Origin: an uncultured Eubacteriales bacterium
GTDB lineage: Bacteria > Bacillota > Clostridia > Oscillospirales > Acutalibacteraceae
Assembly (NCBI GenBank): GCA_934457115.1
Contig: CAKSHI010000001.1
Coordinates: forward strand, 62,001-126,000
Reading direction: 5' to 3'
DNA length: 64,000 nt
The translations under genes and the position numbers were made by a program. Below the pieces are notes generated by a model. That model was not told where the DNA came from, searched no databases, and was given only the letters and a program-made list of their open reading frames with translations. Positions 42,263-51,840 of the stretch are shown here, one piece after another. The stretch's first letter is position 1. Every line of letters starts with the position of its first letter.

Positions 42263-43366
42263 ATGACTAAAAGAGAAGAAGAAATCCTATCATGGATCGA
42301 GGAAAACCCATTAATTTCTCAGCAAGAACTTGCAAAAAGAGCTAATATTACTCGATCATCTGTTGGTGTCCATATTTCAAACCTTATGAAAAAAGGGTTA
42401 ATACAGGGCAAAGGGTATATAATCAGTAAGGATCCATATATTTGCGTCATAGGCGGAGTTAACTTGGATATATTTGGCTATCCAAATAACCAGCTCATTC
42501 CCAAAGACTCAAATGTCGGCAAGGTAAACTATTGCTATGGCGGTGTTGGAAGAAATATAGCGCATTGCTTAAAACTTCTAGGAAAAAATGTGAAACTCAT
42601 AACAGCATTTGGCGAGGATAATTCTGCCTCTGAGATTAAAAGAAACTGTCGAGACCTCTCTATAGATATCATAAATTCATTGACTGTCATTGGTGGATCT
42701 ACTTCTACTTATCTATCGATTGCTAATGAAAACAGAGATATGGAAATTGCTATTTCAGATATGGAAATATACGAAAGTGTCACTCCATTATTCATGTCTT
42801 CTAAACTGGATGTTATAAACCGTGCAAATATTTGCGTAATGGATACCAACTTGCCACAAAAGACAATTGAATTTATTGCTAATAATATAACCGTCCCATT
42901 ATTTATAGATACCGTATCCGCTACTAAATCCAAAAAAATAGTAAATATTCTAAATAAGATTCACACTCTCAAACCAAATAAAATTGAAGCTGAGTTTTTA
43001 ACCGGCATAAGAATAGTAGATGAATCTTCCCTAAAAAGAGCTGCCGAAAAACTTCTATCCTTTGGAATTAAAAAGGTATTTATTTCTTTGGGAGATAAAG
43101 GAGTATTTTGTGCGGATAAAACTTCCAGCATATTTCTTCCTCCTATACCTGCAAGAGTAGTAAATGCAACCGGCGCAGGCGATTGCTTTATGGCTGCCCT
43201 TGCATGGAGTTATGACCAAGGATATAATACAAGACAAATGGCTTGTGCGGGAGCTATATGCTCATCTATATGCGTAGAAAGTAAGGACACTGTAAGCTCT
43301 AAAATAAGCGAAAGTGCAGTTTTAGGCTTAATAGAAAAATATAACAGTGTCAATAAATTATATTAA
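42263..43366 (+). CDS. psuK: HTH-fused PfkB kinase, probable pseudouridine kinase
   Basis: The 367-residue protein has an N-terminal winged-helix region (about 1-58, REEEILSWIEENPLISQQELAKRA) fused to a PfkB-type sugar kinase (about 60-360). The kinase has GGVNLDIFG, the GGVGRN motif and the C-terminal GAGDCFMAALAW anion-hole/catalytic motif. Together with psuG it degrades pseudouridine to uracil and ribose 5-phosphate. The HTH fusion suggests that the kinase may also autoregulate. A GGCCGGTG element lies before the ATG. Confidence 0.9.
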   Translation: MTKREEEILSWIEENPLISQQELAKRANITRSSVGVHISNLMKKGLIQGKGYIISKDPYICVIGGVNLDIFGYPNNQLIPKDSNVGKVNYCYGGVGRNIAHCLKLLGKNVKLITAFGEDNSASEIKRNCRDLSIDIINSLTVIGGSTSTYLSIANENRDMEIAISDMEIYESVTPLFMSSKLDVINRANICVMDTNLPQKTIEFIANNITVPLFIDTVSATKSKKIVNILNKIHTLKPNKIEAEFLTGIRIVDESSLKRAAEKLLSFGIKKVFISLGDKGVFCADKTSSIFLPPIPARVVNATGAGDCFMAALAWSYDQGYNTRQMACAGAICSSICVESKDTVSSKISESAVLGLIEKYNSVNKLY

Positions 43367-43396
43367 TAAAAAATCACTTATTAAGGAGTCTTTGTA

Positions 43397-44320
43397 ATGA
43401 ACAATTTAAATCAACACGTTGAGCTTTCATCAGAAGTAAAAGAAGCTTTAGAACAAGGTAAACCGGTAGTAGCATTAGAGTCTACAATTATTTCACACGG
43501 TATGCCATATCCTAAAAACGTAGAAACAGCTTTAAACGTTGAGAAAATTATTAGAGAAAACAATGCTGTCCCGGCAACCATAGCTATAATAAAGGGAAAA
43601 CTAAAAGTAGGCCTTACCGAAGAAGAAATCAACTATCTAGGTAAAAAAGGTCTTGCAGTTACTAAGGCAAGCCGTAGAGATATCCCTGTTATGATTGCTA
43701 AAAAAGAAGATGGTGCAACTACTGTTGCCGCAACTATGATAATAGCAAACCTTGCAGGAATTAAAATATTTGCAACCGGCGGCATTGGCGGCGTTCATAG
43801 AGGTGCAGAAACTACTATGGATATATCCGCTGACTTGGAAGAATTAGCTCAAACTCCTGTTATGGTAGTGTGCGCAGGCGCTAAATCTATCCTAGACCTA
43901 GGTTTAACTATGGAATATTTAGAGACAAAAGGCGTACCCGTACTAGGATACCAAACAAAAACTCTACCTGCTTTCTATACCCGTGAAAGTGAATTTAACG
44001 TAGACTATCAAATAGATACTCCTGAAGAAATTGCTCAAATATTCAAAGCTAAAGAAGAAATTTCCTTTAAAACAGGAATGCTCGTAACAAACCCAATTCC
44101 AAAAGAATATGCAATGGATCACGATTATATAACAGGATCTATCGAAGAAGCGGTCAAAGAGGCAAAAGACTTAGGTATAAAAGGTAAAGAAACCACACCG
44201 TTCTTGCTAGATAAGATCCAAAAAATCACAAAGGGTACAAGCCTTGAAGCTAATATTCAATTAGTATATAATAATGCAAAATTAGCTTCTAAAATAGCAT
44301 GCTCACTTCATAATAATTAA
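43397..44320 (+). CDS. psuG: Pseudouridine-5'-phosphate glycosidase
   Basis: The 307-residue enzyme reversibly cleaves the C-C glycosidic bond of pseudouridine 5'-phosphate. Family signatures are VALESTIISHGMPYPKNVE, the catalytic-lysine region KASRRDIP, TTVAATMIIA, the FATGGIGGVHRG loop, and GYQTKTLPAFY. It follows psuK by 30 bp with an AAGGAG site. The pair recycles modified nucleosides from RNA turnover. Confidence 0.96.
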   Translation: MNNLNQHVELSSEVKEALEQGKPVVALESTIISHGMPYPKNVETALNVEKIIRENNAVPATIAIIKGKLKVGLTEEEINYLGKKGLAVTKASRRDIPVMIAKKEDGATTVAATMIIANLAGIKIFATGGIGGVHRGAETTMDISADLEELAQTPVMVVCAGAKSILDLGLTMEYLETKGVPVLGYQTKTLPAFYTRESEFNVDYQIDTPEEIAQIFKAKEEISFKTGMLVTNPIPKEYAMDHDYITGSIEEAVKEAKDLGIKGKETTPFLLDKIQKITKGTSLEANIQLVYNNAKLASKIACSLHNN

Positions 44321-44390
44321 TATAACATCATATTTATATACAACTGAAAATAAAAATAAAATATTTACACCATTATTATTGAATTTTTAA

Positions 44391-44419
44391 TTGCAAAGCG
44401 TTTTACTATGTTGTAGAAT
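44391..44419 (+). promoter_or_regulatory. Promoter of pgi
   Basis: TTGCAA (44391-44396), a 17-bp spacer and TAGAAT (44414-44419). Confidence 0.55.
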
Positions 44420-44450
44420 ATAATATATAAAATGCAAAAGGAGAATTCAA

Positions 44451-45788
44451 ATGCCAGTTAGATTAAATGATAAATATTTAAAAAACTTTATCACTAATGA
44501 GGAATACCTTGCTATATCATCTCAAATTAAAGACGCCCATAATTCACTCCACAATGCTTCGGGCCTTGGGAATGACTTTTTGGGATGGTTAGATCTTCCG
44601 TCTTCTTTCGACAAGGAGGAATTTTGCAGAATCAAAAAAGCTGCTAAAAAAATACAATCCAATTCAGATGTATTTATAGTAATAGGCATCGGCGGATCAT
44701 ATTTGGGTGCAAGAGCAGCGATTGAGTTTCTAAAATCCAACAATTACAATATGCTTAAAAAGGATACTCCTGATATTTATTTTGTAGGCAATAACATAAG
44801 CTCTACCTATTTAAGTGAAATTATAGATATATGTAAAGACAAAGATATTTCTATAAATATGATTTCTAAATCGGGTACTACTACAGAACCCGCAATCGCT
44901 TTTAGAGTTTTTAGAGAGTTATTAGAAAATAAGTACGGAAAAGAAGAAGCTAAAAACAGAATCTACTGTACAACTGATAAATCTAAGGGAACATTAAAAG
45001 AATTATCCAACAAAGAAGGTTATGAATCCTTCGTAGTACCGGATAATGTCGGCGGACGTTTCTCAGTTCTCACTGCAGTAGGACTTTTGCCAATTGCTGT
45101 CGCAGGCATTGATATAGATTCATTAATGCTTGGTGCAGAAGAGGCAAGTAAAGCATTTTTAAGCACTGATTTAAATAATAACGATTGCTATAAATATGCT
45201 GCAATAAGGAATATTCTATATCGTAAAGGAAAATCCATTGAAATTCTGGCAAGCTATGAACCATACTTTGCTATGATGGCTGAATGGTGGAAACAACTTT
45301 TTGGGGAAAGTGAAGGCAAAGATCAAAAAGGTCTATTCCCCGCCTCTGTCATATTCTCGACGGATTTACATTCACTTGGTCAATTCATTCAAGACGGATC
45401 AAGGAATTTAATTGAAACAGTTGTCTTAATACAAAAAGCAAAAAAAGATATAGAGTTATCTAACGAAGCTGAAAACATTGACGGTCTTAACTTCTTATCC
45501 GGTAAAACCATGCAATATGTAAATCTAAAAGCCTTTGAAGGTACTGTTTTAGCCCATACTGATGGTAATGTCCCTAATATAGTCTTAGAAATCCCTGAAC
45601 CTTCTGAGAAGGAACTAGGATATTTAATATATTTCTTTGAAAAAGCTTGTGCTATATCCGGTTATCTACTTGCAGTCAACCCATTTAATCAACCGGGAGT
45701 TGAAAGCTATAAGAAAAATATGTTTGCTCTACTCGGTAAACCCGGGTATGAAGATAAAAAAGCTGAGCTTGAAGCAAGGCTTAAATAA
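44451..45788 (+). CDS. pgi: Glucose-6-phosphate isomerase
   Basis: Pgi interconverts glucose 6-phosphate and fructose 6-phosphate. The 445-residue Firmicutes-type enzyme has IGIGGSYLGARA, the phosphate-binding SKSGTTTEPA, and the VGGRFSVLTAVGLLP signature, with the catalytic Glu in FGESEGKD. GGAG precedes the ATG. It is followed after 40 bp by a small P-loop gene. Confidence 0.96.
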   Translation: MPVRLNDKYLKNFITNEEYLAISSQIKDAHNSLHNASGLGNDFLGWLDLPSSFDKEEFCRIKKAAKKIQSNSDVFIVIGIGGSYLGARAAIEFLKSNNYNMLKKDTPDIYFVGNNISSTYLSEIIDICKDKDISINMISKSGTTTEPAIAFRVFRELLENKYGKEEAKNRIYCTTDKSKGTLKELSNKEGYESFVVPDNVGGRFSVLTAVGLLPIAVAGIDIDSLMLGAEEASKAFLSTDLNNNDCYKYAAIRNILYRKGKSIEILASYEPYFAMMAEWWKQLFGESEGKDQKGLFPASVIFSTDLHSLGQFIQDGSRNLIETVVLIQKAKKDIELSNEAENIDGLNFLSGKTMQYVNLKAFEGTVLAHTDGNVPNIVLEIPEPSEKELGYLIYFFEKACAISGYLLAVNPFNQPGVESYKKNMFALLGKPGYEDKKAELEARLK

Positions 45789-45828
45789 GAATGCCGTTTA
45801 GGCATTACATAAGATGGAGGGAATTTAT

Positions 45829-46245
45829 ATGATAAAACTTATTACAGGTAATAAAGGATCAGGCAAAACTAAAAAATTAATTGATTTAACCCAAGAAGCT
45901 GTAACAAACTCAAAGGGAAATGTTGTAGTTATCGAAAAAGGTTCTAAACTTACATACGATATCAGCCACGAAGCAAGACTAATCGACATCGACAACTCTA
46001 ACATTTTAGGCCCGGATGCTCTTTATGGATTTATCTGCGGAATATGCGAAGGTAATTATGATGTAACTGATATATTGGTAGATTCTACTCTTAAAATATG
46101 TGAAAATGATTTAGATGCACTTATTGAACTTATTAAAAAGATTGACAGCACTTCTAAGAAAACAAATACAAACTTTGTTTTCTCCGTATCTACAGATTCC
46201 GAGTCAGTTAAGAACTCCCTTTCTGACATTTGTGAAATAATCTAA
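45829..46245 (+). CDS. Small P-loop protein downstream of pgi
   Basis: I place the start at the ATG at 45829, 8 nt after GGAGGG; an ATG 15 nt upstream would lie inside that site. The 138-residue product begins MIKLITGNKGSGKTKKLI, a Walker A motif (7-14), and has a hydrophobic strand ending in DILVDST near residue 77 as a possible Walker B. Related clostridial proteins are sometimes labelled as twitching-motility proteins, which I would not accept without evidence. No pilus gene is nearby. Its function is unknown. Confidence 0.7.
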   Translation: MIKLITGNKGSGKTKKLIDLTQEAVTNSKGNVVVIEKGSKLTYDISHEARLIDIDNSNILGPDALYGFICGICEGNYDVTDILVDSTLKICENDLDALIELIKKIDSTSKKTNTNFVFSVSTDSESVKNSLSDICEII

Positions 46246-46320
46246 TTTAAAGTACTTACGGGTAATATACTTGGAAATACAATCCAATTTATTTTTATAA
46301 AAATATTTTTAACGTAATAC

Positions 46321-46348
46321 TTGAATTTTTCTTTTTATATGGTACAAT
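46321..46348 (+). promoter_or_regulatory. Promoter of the 6S RNA gene
   Basis: TTGAAT (46321-46326), a 16-bp spacer and TACAAT (46343-46348), with a predicted start about 7 nt downstream. Confidence 0.65.
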
Positions 46349-46354
46349 ATAGTT

Positions 46355-46560
46355 AGGAAGAATCATTCCTGCTTAACACGCGGACTGCATTTATGAACCC
46401 TACACTTTTTATTCGGGAGTTTAACTCCGTCGGCGGATTGTAAGCCTTCCGTTTTTGACGTTAGAAGGGAACATGAACCCGGTGGGAAGACACCCACCTG
46501 CATTTCAGTAGCAGGTTATCTACAATGCGATACGTTTAGGCGGGTATATAGAAAATTATT
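46355..46560 (+). ncRNA. ssrS: 6S RNA
   Basis: The region is non-coding and shows the layout of Firmicutes 6S RNA. A terminal helix pairs CCTGCTTAA.ACG near the 5' end with CGTTTAGGCGGG near the 3' end. Characteristic elements include GAACCCTACACTTT, CGGCGGATTGTAAGCCTTCCG, GGGAACATGAACCCGG and ACACCCACCTGC. 6S RNA mimics an open promoter, binds the sigma-A RNA polymerase holoenzyme and modulates transcription in stationary phase. The ends are estimated from the promoter and the helix. Identification is by remembered family motifs, not a covariance search. Confidence 0.8.
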
Positions 46561-46577
46561 TATATTTAAATAAAAGT

Positions 46578-46615
46578 ATCCCTTGGTTATGATAAACCAA
46601 GGGATTATTTTTACT
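46578..46615 (+). terminator. Terminator of 6S RNA region
   Basis: Stem ATCCCTTGGTT / AACCAAGGGAT (11 bp) with an ATGATA loop, followed by TATTTTT. Confidence 0.87.
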
Positions 46616-46656
46616 CAAAAATTAAAGCGCCGGGCATTTATTATGCCTTGGCGCTT
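46610..46656 (-). terminator. Terminator of the der-plsY unit
   Basis: On the minus strand AAGCGCCAAGGCA pairs with TGCCCGGCGCTT (one bulge) and is followed by TAATTTTTG. It faces the 6S RNA terminator, so the two units are insulated tail to tail. Confidence 0.78.
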
Positions 46657-46663
46657 ATAATTA

Positions 46664-47368
46664 TTACTTATGAAAACTAATTCTCTTTTCCTGCCCTGCT
46701 CTAAGCCTTTTTATGTTTGATTTATGCTTATATATAACAAAGGCTGCTATAAACGTAGCTAAGATTGTAGATATAATTATGTAGTTCAAAATATTTGCCT
46801 TGTTTGATGCATCACAATTTAAATAATCAAAGAAAAAGACTATCAAAAAATTTGATATAGGGAAAAATGCAGCAGCACATATAGAACCCAATGAAACTAT
46901 CTTAGAACACAAAAGCACGATAACAAACATCGCTATAACGGCTATAAATACTCTAAAATCGATTACTAAAATAATAGCGGAAGCAGTAAGAACACCTTTT
47001 CCTCCCCTAAACTTAAAGAAGCATGGGAATACATGCCCTATAAGACAACATATTCCCGCTAAAAAGGCTCCTAATTGTAATACAATGAATGTATTTGAAC
47101 TTGAGTCTACTAAAAACATAAACATAAACTTTCCAAAAAGTGCTGCCAATACACCCTTTAGGAAATCTCCTACTAATGTAAGTGCCGCAGCCTTTTTGCT
47201 TGCTGACCTAACAACATTGGTAAGCCCTGCATTGCCGCTCCCCATTGTCCTAATATCTGCATTATTATGAAATTTCCTTGTTGTAATAATCGAGAAGCTC
47301 AAACTTCCCAAAAGATACGAAACTGCCATAGTTAAAATGACAGCTATGCTATATTTTAACAAAACCAT
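46664..47368 (-). CDS. plsY: Glycerol-3-phosphate acyltransferase PlsY
   Basis: PlsY acylates glycerol 3-phosphate with acyl-phosphate to form lysophosphatidate. The 234-residue membrane protein is slightly longer than usual (about 200). Its conserved cytoplasmic motifs are present: YLLGSLSFSIITTRKF, RTMGSGNAGLTNVVR, and FRGGKGVLTASA. It is separated by 16 bp from der. The GpsA that makes its substrate is encoded at 17.9 kb. Confidence 0.95.
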   Translation of the reverse strand: MVLLKYSIAVILTMAVSYLLGSLSFSIITTRKFHNNADIRTMGSGNAGLTNVVRSASKKAAALTLVGDFLKGVLAALFGKFMFMFLVDSSSNTFIVLQLGAFLAGICCLIGHVFPCFFKFRGGKGVLTASAIILVIDFRVFIAVIAMFVIVLLCSKIVSLGSICAAAFFPISNFLIVFFFDYLNCDASNKANILNYIIISTILATFIAAFVIYKHKSNIKRLRAGQEKRISFHK

Positions 47369-47384
47369 ATAATTCTCCCGGTGT

Positions 47385-48716
47385 CTACTTTTCTGATCTT
47401 TCTCTTATTATAAATCTTACTGGAGTACCCATAAGGCCAAAGGTCTCTCTTATCCTATTTTCTAAATACCTTTGATATGAAAAATGGAATAACTCCGCTG
47501 AGTTTACAAAGCATACAAATGTCGGCGGTTTTGTAGAAGCTTGAGTCATATAAAATATCTTTAGCCTTTTTCCCTTATCTGTCGGCGGCTGAACCCTGGT
47601 AACAGCCTGAGATAATATATCATTTAACACACCTGTCGATATTCTCATTGAATTCGAGTTCGATACTGAAATAATGAGTTCAAAAAGTTTATCTATTCTC
47701 TGCCCTGTCTTGGCCGAGATAAAAATAAACGGAGCATAAGACATAAACGAAAAATCATTGGCCAACTTCTTTTGATAATTGGACATTGTATTGTCTGTCT
47801 TTTCGATAGCATCCCATTTATTAACTGCAATTATACAAGCCTTACCCGCTTCATGTGCAAGCCCTGCTACTTTTGAATCCTGCTCTGTAAATCCCTCTTG
47901 AGCATCAATCATTATAACGCATACATCTGCTCTATCGATCGCCATTTTAGCTCTTATTATACTATATCTCTCAATATCATTATCGATCTTGCTCTTGCGC
48001 CTTATTCCCGCTGTATCGATAAAGTTAAATTTTCCAAACTTATTTTCAAAAACTGTGTCTATGGAATCTCTAGTTGTACCTGCGATATTTGAAACTATGC
48101 AACGTTCATTACCTATTATTTTGTTAATAAGCGATGATTTACCTGCATTTGGCTTACCTATGACAGCAACACCAATAATGTCATTATCATCCTCATTTTC
48201 CTCAAAATTCGGCAAATACTTAAATATCTCGTCTAAGAGATCCCCTGTACCGTGACCATGGACGGATGAAACTTGTATAGGTTCGCCCAATCCCAAATTA
48301 TAAAATTCATAATATTCAGGATCCACGTCACCTATTTTATCGCACTTGTTGACACAAACTATAACCGGTTTCCCGCTTTTTTGAAGCATTGATGCAACTT
48401 CCTTATCAGTTGCGACAAGACCTGATTTAATATCCGTTACAAGCACAATGACATCAGCCGAGTCTATAGCTAATTGAGCCTGCATCCTCATTTGAGATAA
48501 AATTATGTCGTTTGAATGTGGTTCTATTCCGCCTGTATCTATAATTGAAAAAGTACGGTTTTTCCATTCGCAGTCGCCAAATATCCTGTCTCTTGTAACA
48601 CCCGGGGTATCATCAACTATCGACAATCTTTTACCCACAAGCTTGTTAAACAAGGTAGATTTTCCTACATTTGGTCTGCCAACGATTGCGACTATCGGTT
48701 TTGCCATATTTTTCAC
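47385..48716 (-). CDS. der: Ribosome-assembly GTPase Der (EngA)
   Basis: The 443-residue protein has two tandem GTPase domains and a C-terminal KH-like domain. The first P-loop is GRPNVGKST and has DTPGVTRD and NKCD; the second is GKPNAGKSS with DTAGIRRK and NKWD. Der is essential for 50S subunit assembly. It heads a der-plsY unit, an order seen in several Clostridia. Confidence 0.97.
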   Translation of the reverse strand: MKNMAKPIVAIVGRPNVGKSTLFNKLVGKRLSIVDDTPGVTRDRIFGDCEWKNRTFSIIDTGGIEPHSNDIILSQMRMQAQLAIDSADVIVLVTDIKSGLVATDKEVASMLQKSGKPVIVCVNKCDKIGDVDPEYYEFYNLGLGEPIQVSSVHGHGTGDLLDEIFKYLPNFEENEDDNDIIGVAVIGKPNAGKSSLINKIIGNERCIVSNIAGTTRDSIDTVFENKFGKFNFIDTAGIRRKSKIDNDIERYSIIRAKMAIDRADVCVIMIDAQEGFTEQDSKVAGLAHEAGKACIIAVNKWDAIEKTDNTMSNYQKKLANDFSFMSYAPFIFISAKTGQRIDKLFELIISVSNSNSMRISTGVLNDILSQAVTRVQPPTDKGKRLKIFYMTQASTKPPTFVCFVNSAELFHFSYQRYLENRIRETFGLMGTPVRFIIRERSEK

Positions 48717-48760
48717 TTCCTTTGAGTTTATTTGTTATAATAAATATTTATAACCTTTTT

Positions 48761-48789
48761 ATTATACCATAATAACACATTTAATTCAA
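48761..48789 (-). promoter_or_regulatory. Promoter of the der-plsY unit
   Basis: On the minus strand TTGAAT (48789-48784), a 17-bp spacer and a perfect TATAAT (48766-48761). Confidence 0.7.
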
Positions 48790-48824
48790 AGGATTTATAT
48801 ACCTTTATCAATACAAATAATAAT

Positions 48825-48853
48825 CCTCCAAGGTAAAAATTGTACCTTGGAGG
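48825..48853 (-). terminator. Terminator of the spoIIIA operon
   Basis: Stem CCTCCAAGGTA / TACCTTGGAGG (11 bp) directly after spoIIIAH. On the minus strand it is followed by ATTATTATTTGT. Confidence 0.75.
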
Positions 48854-48880
48854 GTTATATATTTTTGATAGCCAAGTGAT

Positions 48881-49465
48881 TTACTTAGCCTCTGTAATTT
48901 TAATCTTATCAAAAGAAACGCCTGATTGACCCAATACTATATCTTTTATAGTTATAGCTGAATTTTCGTTTAATCCATCTGCACTTACTACTACGCTACA
49001 CTCGCCATTTTGTAAAAATACCACACAATCCTTAAAGCCTTTAGCCTTTATCAAATTTTCTATATTGGATTCTTGCTGTATGCTTTTAGCCACATCTGCT
49101 GCTTGCTTAACAGCTTCTGCCTTAGCCTCTTCGCTCGACTTAATATCATTCAATATTTCCTTTATCATATCTGTTGCTTCATCTCTTGCCTTTTGCCTAT
49201 TAGCTTTTGCTTGCTCAAAGTATTGTGTAGGATTTCCTTCTCCGCCTGACTGCTCTTCATTATTAGATTCTGCATTGGCCATTTCAGCCACTTCATCTAC
49301 TGAAAGATTATTTACATACTGTGCCTCACCTAACTCCTTGACTTCACTTACTGCATTAGTTGCTAGTAACTCCTTATTATCTGAAAATTGCCAATTAAGA
49401 TACACTGCTGCTCCCAATGCTAAAACTAATGCTGCCAAAACCAACTGACGTTTTCCAAATGCCAT
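48881..49465 (-). CDS. spoIIIAH: Stage III sporulation protein AH
   Basis: The start at 49465 (MAFGKRQLVL) follows GGAGG; an upstream in-frame ATG overlaps that site. The 194-residue protein has one N-terminal helix (about 5-24) and an extracytoplasmic region. That region holds a Ser/Asn/Glu-rich linker and a YscJ/FliF-like ring-building domain (about 95-194, with VAKSIQQESNIENLIKAKGF). SpoIIIAH in the mother-cell membrane binds forespore SpoIIQ to form the feeding-tube channel. Confidence 0.92.
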   Translation of the reverse strand: MAFGKRQLVLAALVLALGAAVYLNWQFSDNKELLATNAVSEVKELGEAQYVNNLSVDEVAEMANAESNNEEQSGGEGNPTQYFEQAKANRQKARDEATDMIKEILNDIKSSEEAKAEAVKQAADVAKSIQQESNIENLIKAKGFKDCVVFLQNGECSVVVSADGLNENSAITIKDIVLGQSGVSFDKIKITEAK

Positions 49466-49496
49466 AATATTTTCCTCCATGCCTATTAAAAATTTT

Positions 49497-50081
49497 TTAT
49501 GATAATTTTGTTACGCATACACGCTTAGATGTTATATTGAGTGCAGTTGTCACTGCATTGATAATTCTTTGCTGAACAAGAGAGTTATCTCCTCCTGAAC
49601 ATACAACAACCACCCCCTTAACGGTCGGCTGAATTTCCGTTATAGCCAACGCCTTTTCAGTGCCGTCTGAATCCTTAACCGTTATGTATTGTGTTTCACT
49701 GTCATCACTTTCTTTTTTCTTGGTAGTTTCACCATTGACCCTATCTTCACATGCTTCGGTATTCTTTTTTCCTGATGTCGCGTATACAGTTTCAGTACTG
49801 TTTTCGACTGTAACCAATACTTTGGTTTCACCTGCCCCGCTTATCCTTGAAATAATAGAAGTCAAGTTATCCTCTAATTGCTTTGCATATTGCTGGGTAG
49901 TCATTATATCTTCTTCATTAATCTCCTTAGGTTTACTTGGCTGCTCCTTTAGAAATCCTGATAAAAATATAAGTGCTATCCCAATAAAGCCGGATATAAT
50001 AATAATTTTTTTATATTTATCATTTAGCAGTATATCGCTAAATGATAACTTTTTTGCATCTTTAGCACTGCTTTCTTCCAA
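49497..50081 (-). CDS. spoIIIAG: Stage III sporulation protein AG
   Basis: The 194-residue protein has a membrane helix at about 24-43, followed by an extracytoplasmic domain that contains LEDNLTSIISRISGAGETKVLVTVEN and ends KGVVVVCSGGDNSLVQQRIINAVTTAL. SpoIIIAG forms a large oligomeric ring in the mother-cell channel. The gene lies between AF and AH in the standard order. Confidence 0.93.
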   Translation of the reverse strand: MEESSAKDAKKLSFSDILLNDKYKKIIIISGFIGIALIFLSGFLKEQPSKPKEINEEDIMTTQQYAKQLEDNLTSIISRISGAGETKVLVTVENSTETVYATSGKKNTEACEDRVNGETTKKKESDDSETQYITVKDSDGTEKALAITEIQPTVKGVVVVCSGGDNSLVQQRIINAVTTALNITSKRVCVTKLS

Positions 50082-50125
50082 TATTGCACCTCCTGACCTT
50101 TTTTAGATTTCCCTATTGTAAAAAA

Positions 50126-50596
50126 TCAAACAACTGTTTCACATACAAGTCCCAACTTTTCTTTTATCATATTTTTAACCTCCTCTTGCCTGTCTGCATT
50201 TTCTTTTTTAAGATTTACTCTTACACTATTAATAGATATGCCGTCTTCCTCCGATCTATCCATAAATATATCGATTTTTTGAGGCTTAATATTCACATCA
50301 TTTAAGGTTTTTTCTACAAGATTTTTGATTTTTGCCTCTATAACCTCATTTTCTATATCCGATATTTTTCTAGAAAATTTATATTCATCTTTTTTCTGAG
50401 AATCGGAAAGTTGTAGGTCAAAATCATACCCTCTTACCATAGATATAAAAGGATTTATGATAGCGCATATCATAAACGCTCCAAAAACAAAACGTATAAT
50501 TTTCTCCATTTTTCCGGACGGTGATATCATATCAAGCAACGCACAAGAAGCTGCAGCAAGGCATATCACCATTGCCCAGCTTTTTACTTCATTCAA
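50126..50596 (-). CDS. spoIIIAF: Stage III sporulation protein AF (TTG start)
   Basis: I start this at the TTG at 50596, reading (M)NEVKSWAMVICLAAASCALLDMI, the usual SpoIIIAF N terminus. It lies 4-5 nt after GGAGGTGGGG and overlaps the spoIIIAE stop (TTGA). The 156-residue product has two N-terminal membrane helices (about 5-25 and 34-52) and a ring-building-like C-terminal domain with INSVRVNL. It is part of the SpoIIIA-SpoIIQ complex. Confidence 0.9.
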   Translation of the reverse strand: MNEVKSWAMVICLAAASCALLDMISPSGKMEKIIRFVFGAFMICAIINPFISMVRGYDFDLQLSDSQKKDEYKFSRKISDIENEVIEAKIKNLVEKTLNDVNIKPQKIDIFMDRSEEDGISINSVRVNLKKENADRQEEVKNMIKEKLGLVCETVV

Positions 50597-51804
50597 AATA
50601 CCCCACCTCCTATTATTAATACAAGAACCGTTGAAATCGTCAAAATAGTCATACAACAAAAAACAATGGCCAGTATTGTACTTATTACCTTAGAAGTAGC
50701 CCTTAATAAACCTGATATTTGCTTTAATTCAAATATATCCCCAATAGAGGCCGATATATTAATTGCTAAAAGCCATACAATGCACTCTAATATTATTGGT
50801 ATAAAAATAATTCCCGCAGCAAGTACGCCAAATGCTCCTACTCCTGACTTTAAAAGTTTTATGCAACCTTGAACCGTTGCAAATGCATCACTTAATGCAC
50901 CGCCAACTATTGGTACAAAATTATTTATTGCAAATTTAATTGTCCTCGTGCTTGTATTGTCGGCACTGTTAGCAACCACGGTTTGTATTGTAAGCAAACT
51001 TACAAATGTCGTCATTATAAAGCTTAGAATCCATTTAACTATAGTATGTATATTTTTACATATTCCGGAAAGATTCATCCTTATTGACAAGGAAGACACG
51101 ACTGATATAGCTAAAAATACATTTAAAAGTGGAACCAAAAATTTAGATGCTATTTGCGAAATGGCCTCACCAACTCCAACCATCATCATATGATACGAAG
51201 CTGCTGATAAAGCTTGACCGGATGCTACCATAATCCCTACCATGACAGGTATATATACAAGCATAAAATTAGCAGAGTATTTTATAACAGTAGCAGCATT
51301 ATTAATGGTATCAACAATAGGGAATGTTATAGAAGTACATATACAAAAAGTACTTATTACACCAATTATTCCTGATAGTGGTTTTTGATCGATAGAAAGT
51401 TTCATGCTCTCTACTAAGGCGCACAAAATCATTATCGCGACAGCAATACTTATAGACCTTATGGGTATTGGCGATTGCTCCCTTAAAATTAACATGAACT
51501 CATTAAAAATTTTCCCGGGTGTTAAATCCAATACTCCTTTTATATTTTTACTGTCCACCCCCATGCGTTCCAATGACTTTTTACTTTCTTTTGGGAGTTC
51601 CTTTTCCAATTTGTCAGCCGAGCTCATTTCATATTGTGATTCATATATTTTATCTATATCAATGTCCTCATAAGCCCTTGCATTAAAAATATCTAATGTA
51701 AATACAACTGCCAAAATAAAAATACAAACAACAACCCTCAAAACACATCCTAATAATCTTTTATTAAAACCTACATCTAAATTTTTCAAAATAGGATTAG
51801 TCAT
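50593..51804 (-). CDS. spoIIIAE: Stage III sporulation protein AE
   Basis: The 403-residue polytopic protein has an N-terminal signal-like helix, then a loop region (about 40-115) containing ADKLEKELPKESKKSLERMG, and about seven further helices from residue 120 on. It is the largest membrane subunit of the SpoIIIA complex. It overlaps the spoIIIAF start by 4 nt. Confidence 0.93.
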   Translation of the reverse strand: MTNPILKNLDVGFNKRLLGCVLRVVVCIFILAVVFTLDIFNARAYEDIDIDKIYESQYEMSSADKLEKELPKESKKSLERMGVDSKNIKGVLDLTPGKIFNEFMLILREQSPIPIRSISIAVAIMILCALVESMKLSIDQKPLSGIIGVISTFCICTSITFPIVDTINNAATVIKYSANFMLVYIPVMVGIMVASGQALSAASYHMMMVGVGEAISQIASKFLVPLLNVFLAISVVSSLSIRMNLSGICKNIHTIVKWILSFIMTTFVSLLTIQTVVANSADNTSTRTIKFAINNFVPIVGGALSDAFATVQGCIKLLKSGVGAFGVLAAGIIFIPIILECIVWLLAINISASIGDIFELKQISGLLRATSKVISTILAIVFCCMTILTISTVLVLIIGGGVF

Positions 51805-51840
51805 TTAAACTATCTCCTTTTTAAACATCTTATTATTAAT

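Noticed and set aside
45829..46245. PilT-type twitching-motility ATPase
   Set aside because: Only a Walker A motif is shared; the protein is far too short and no pilus genes are near.
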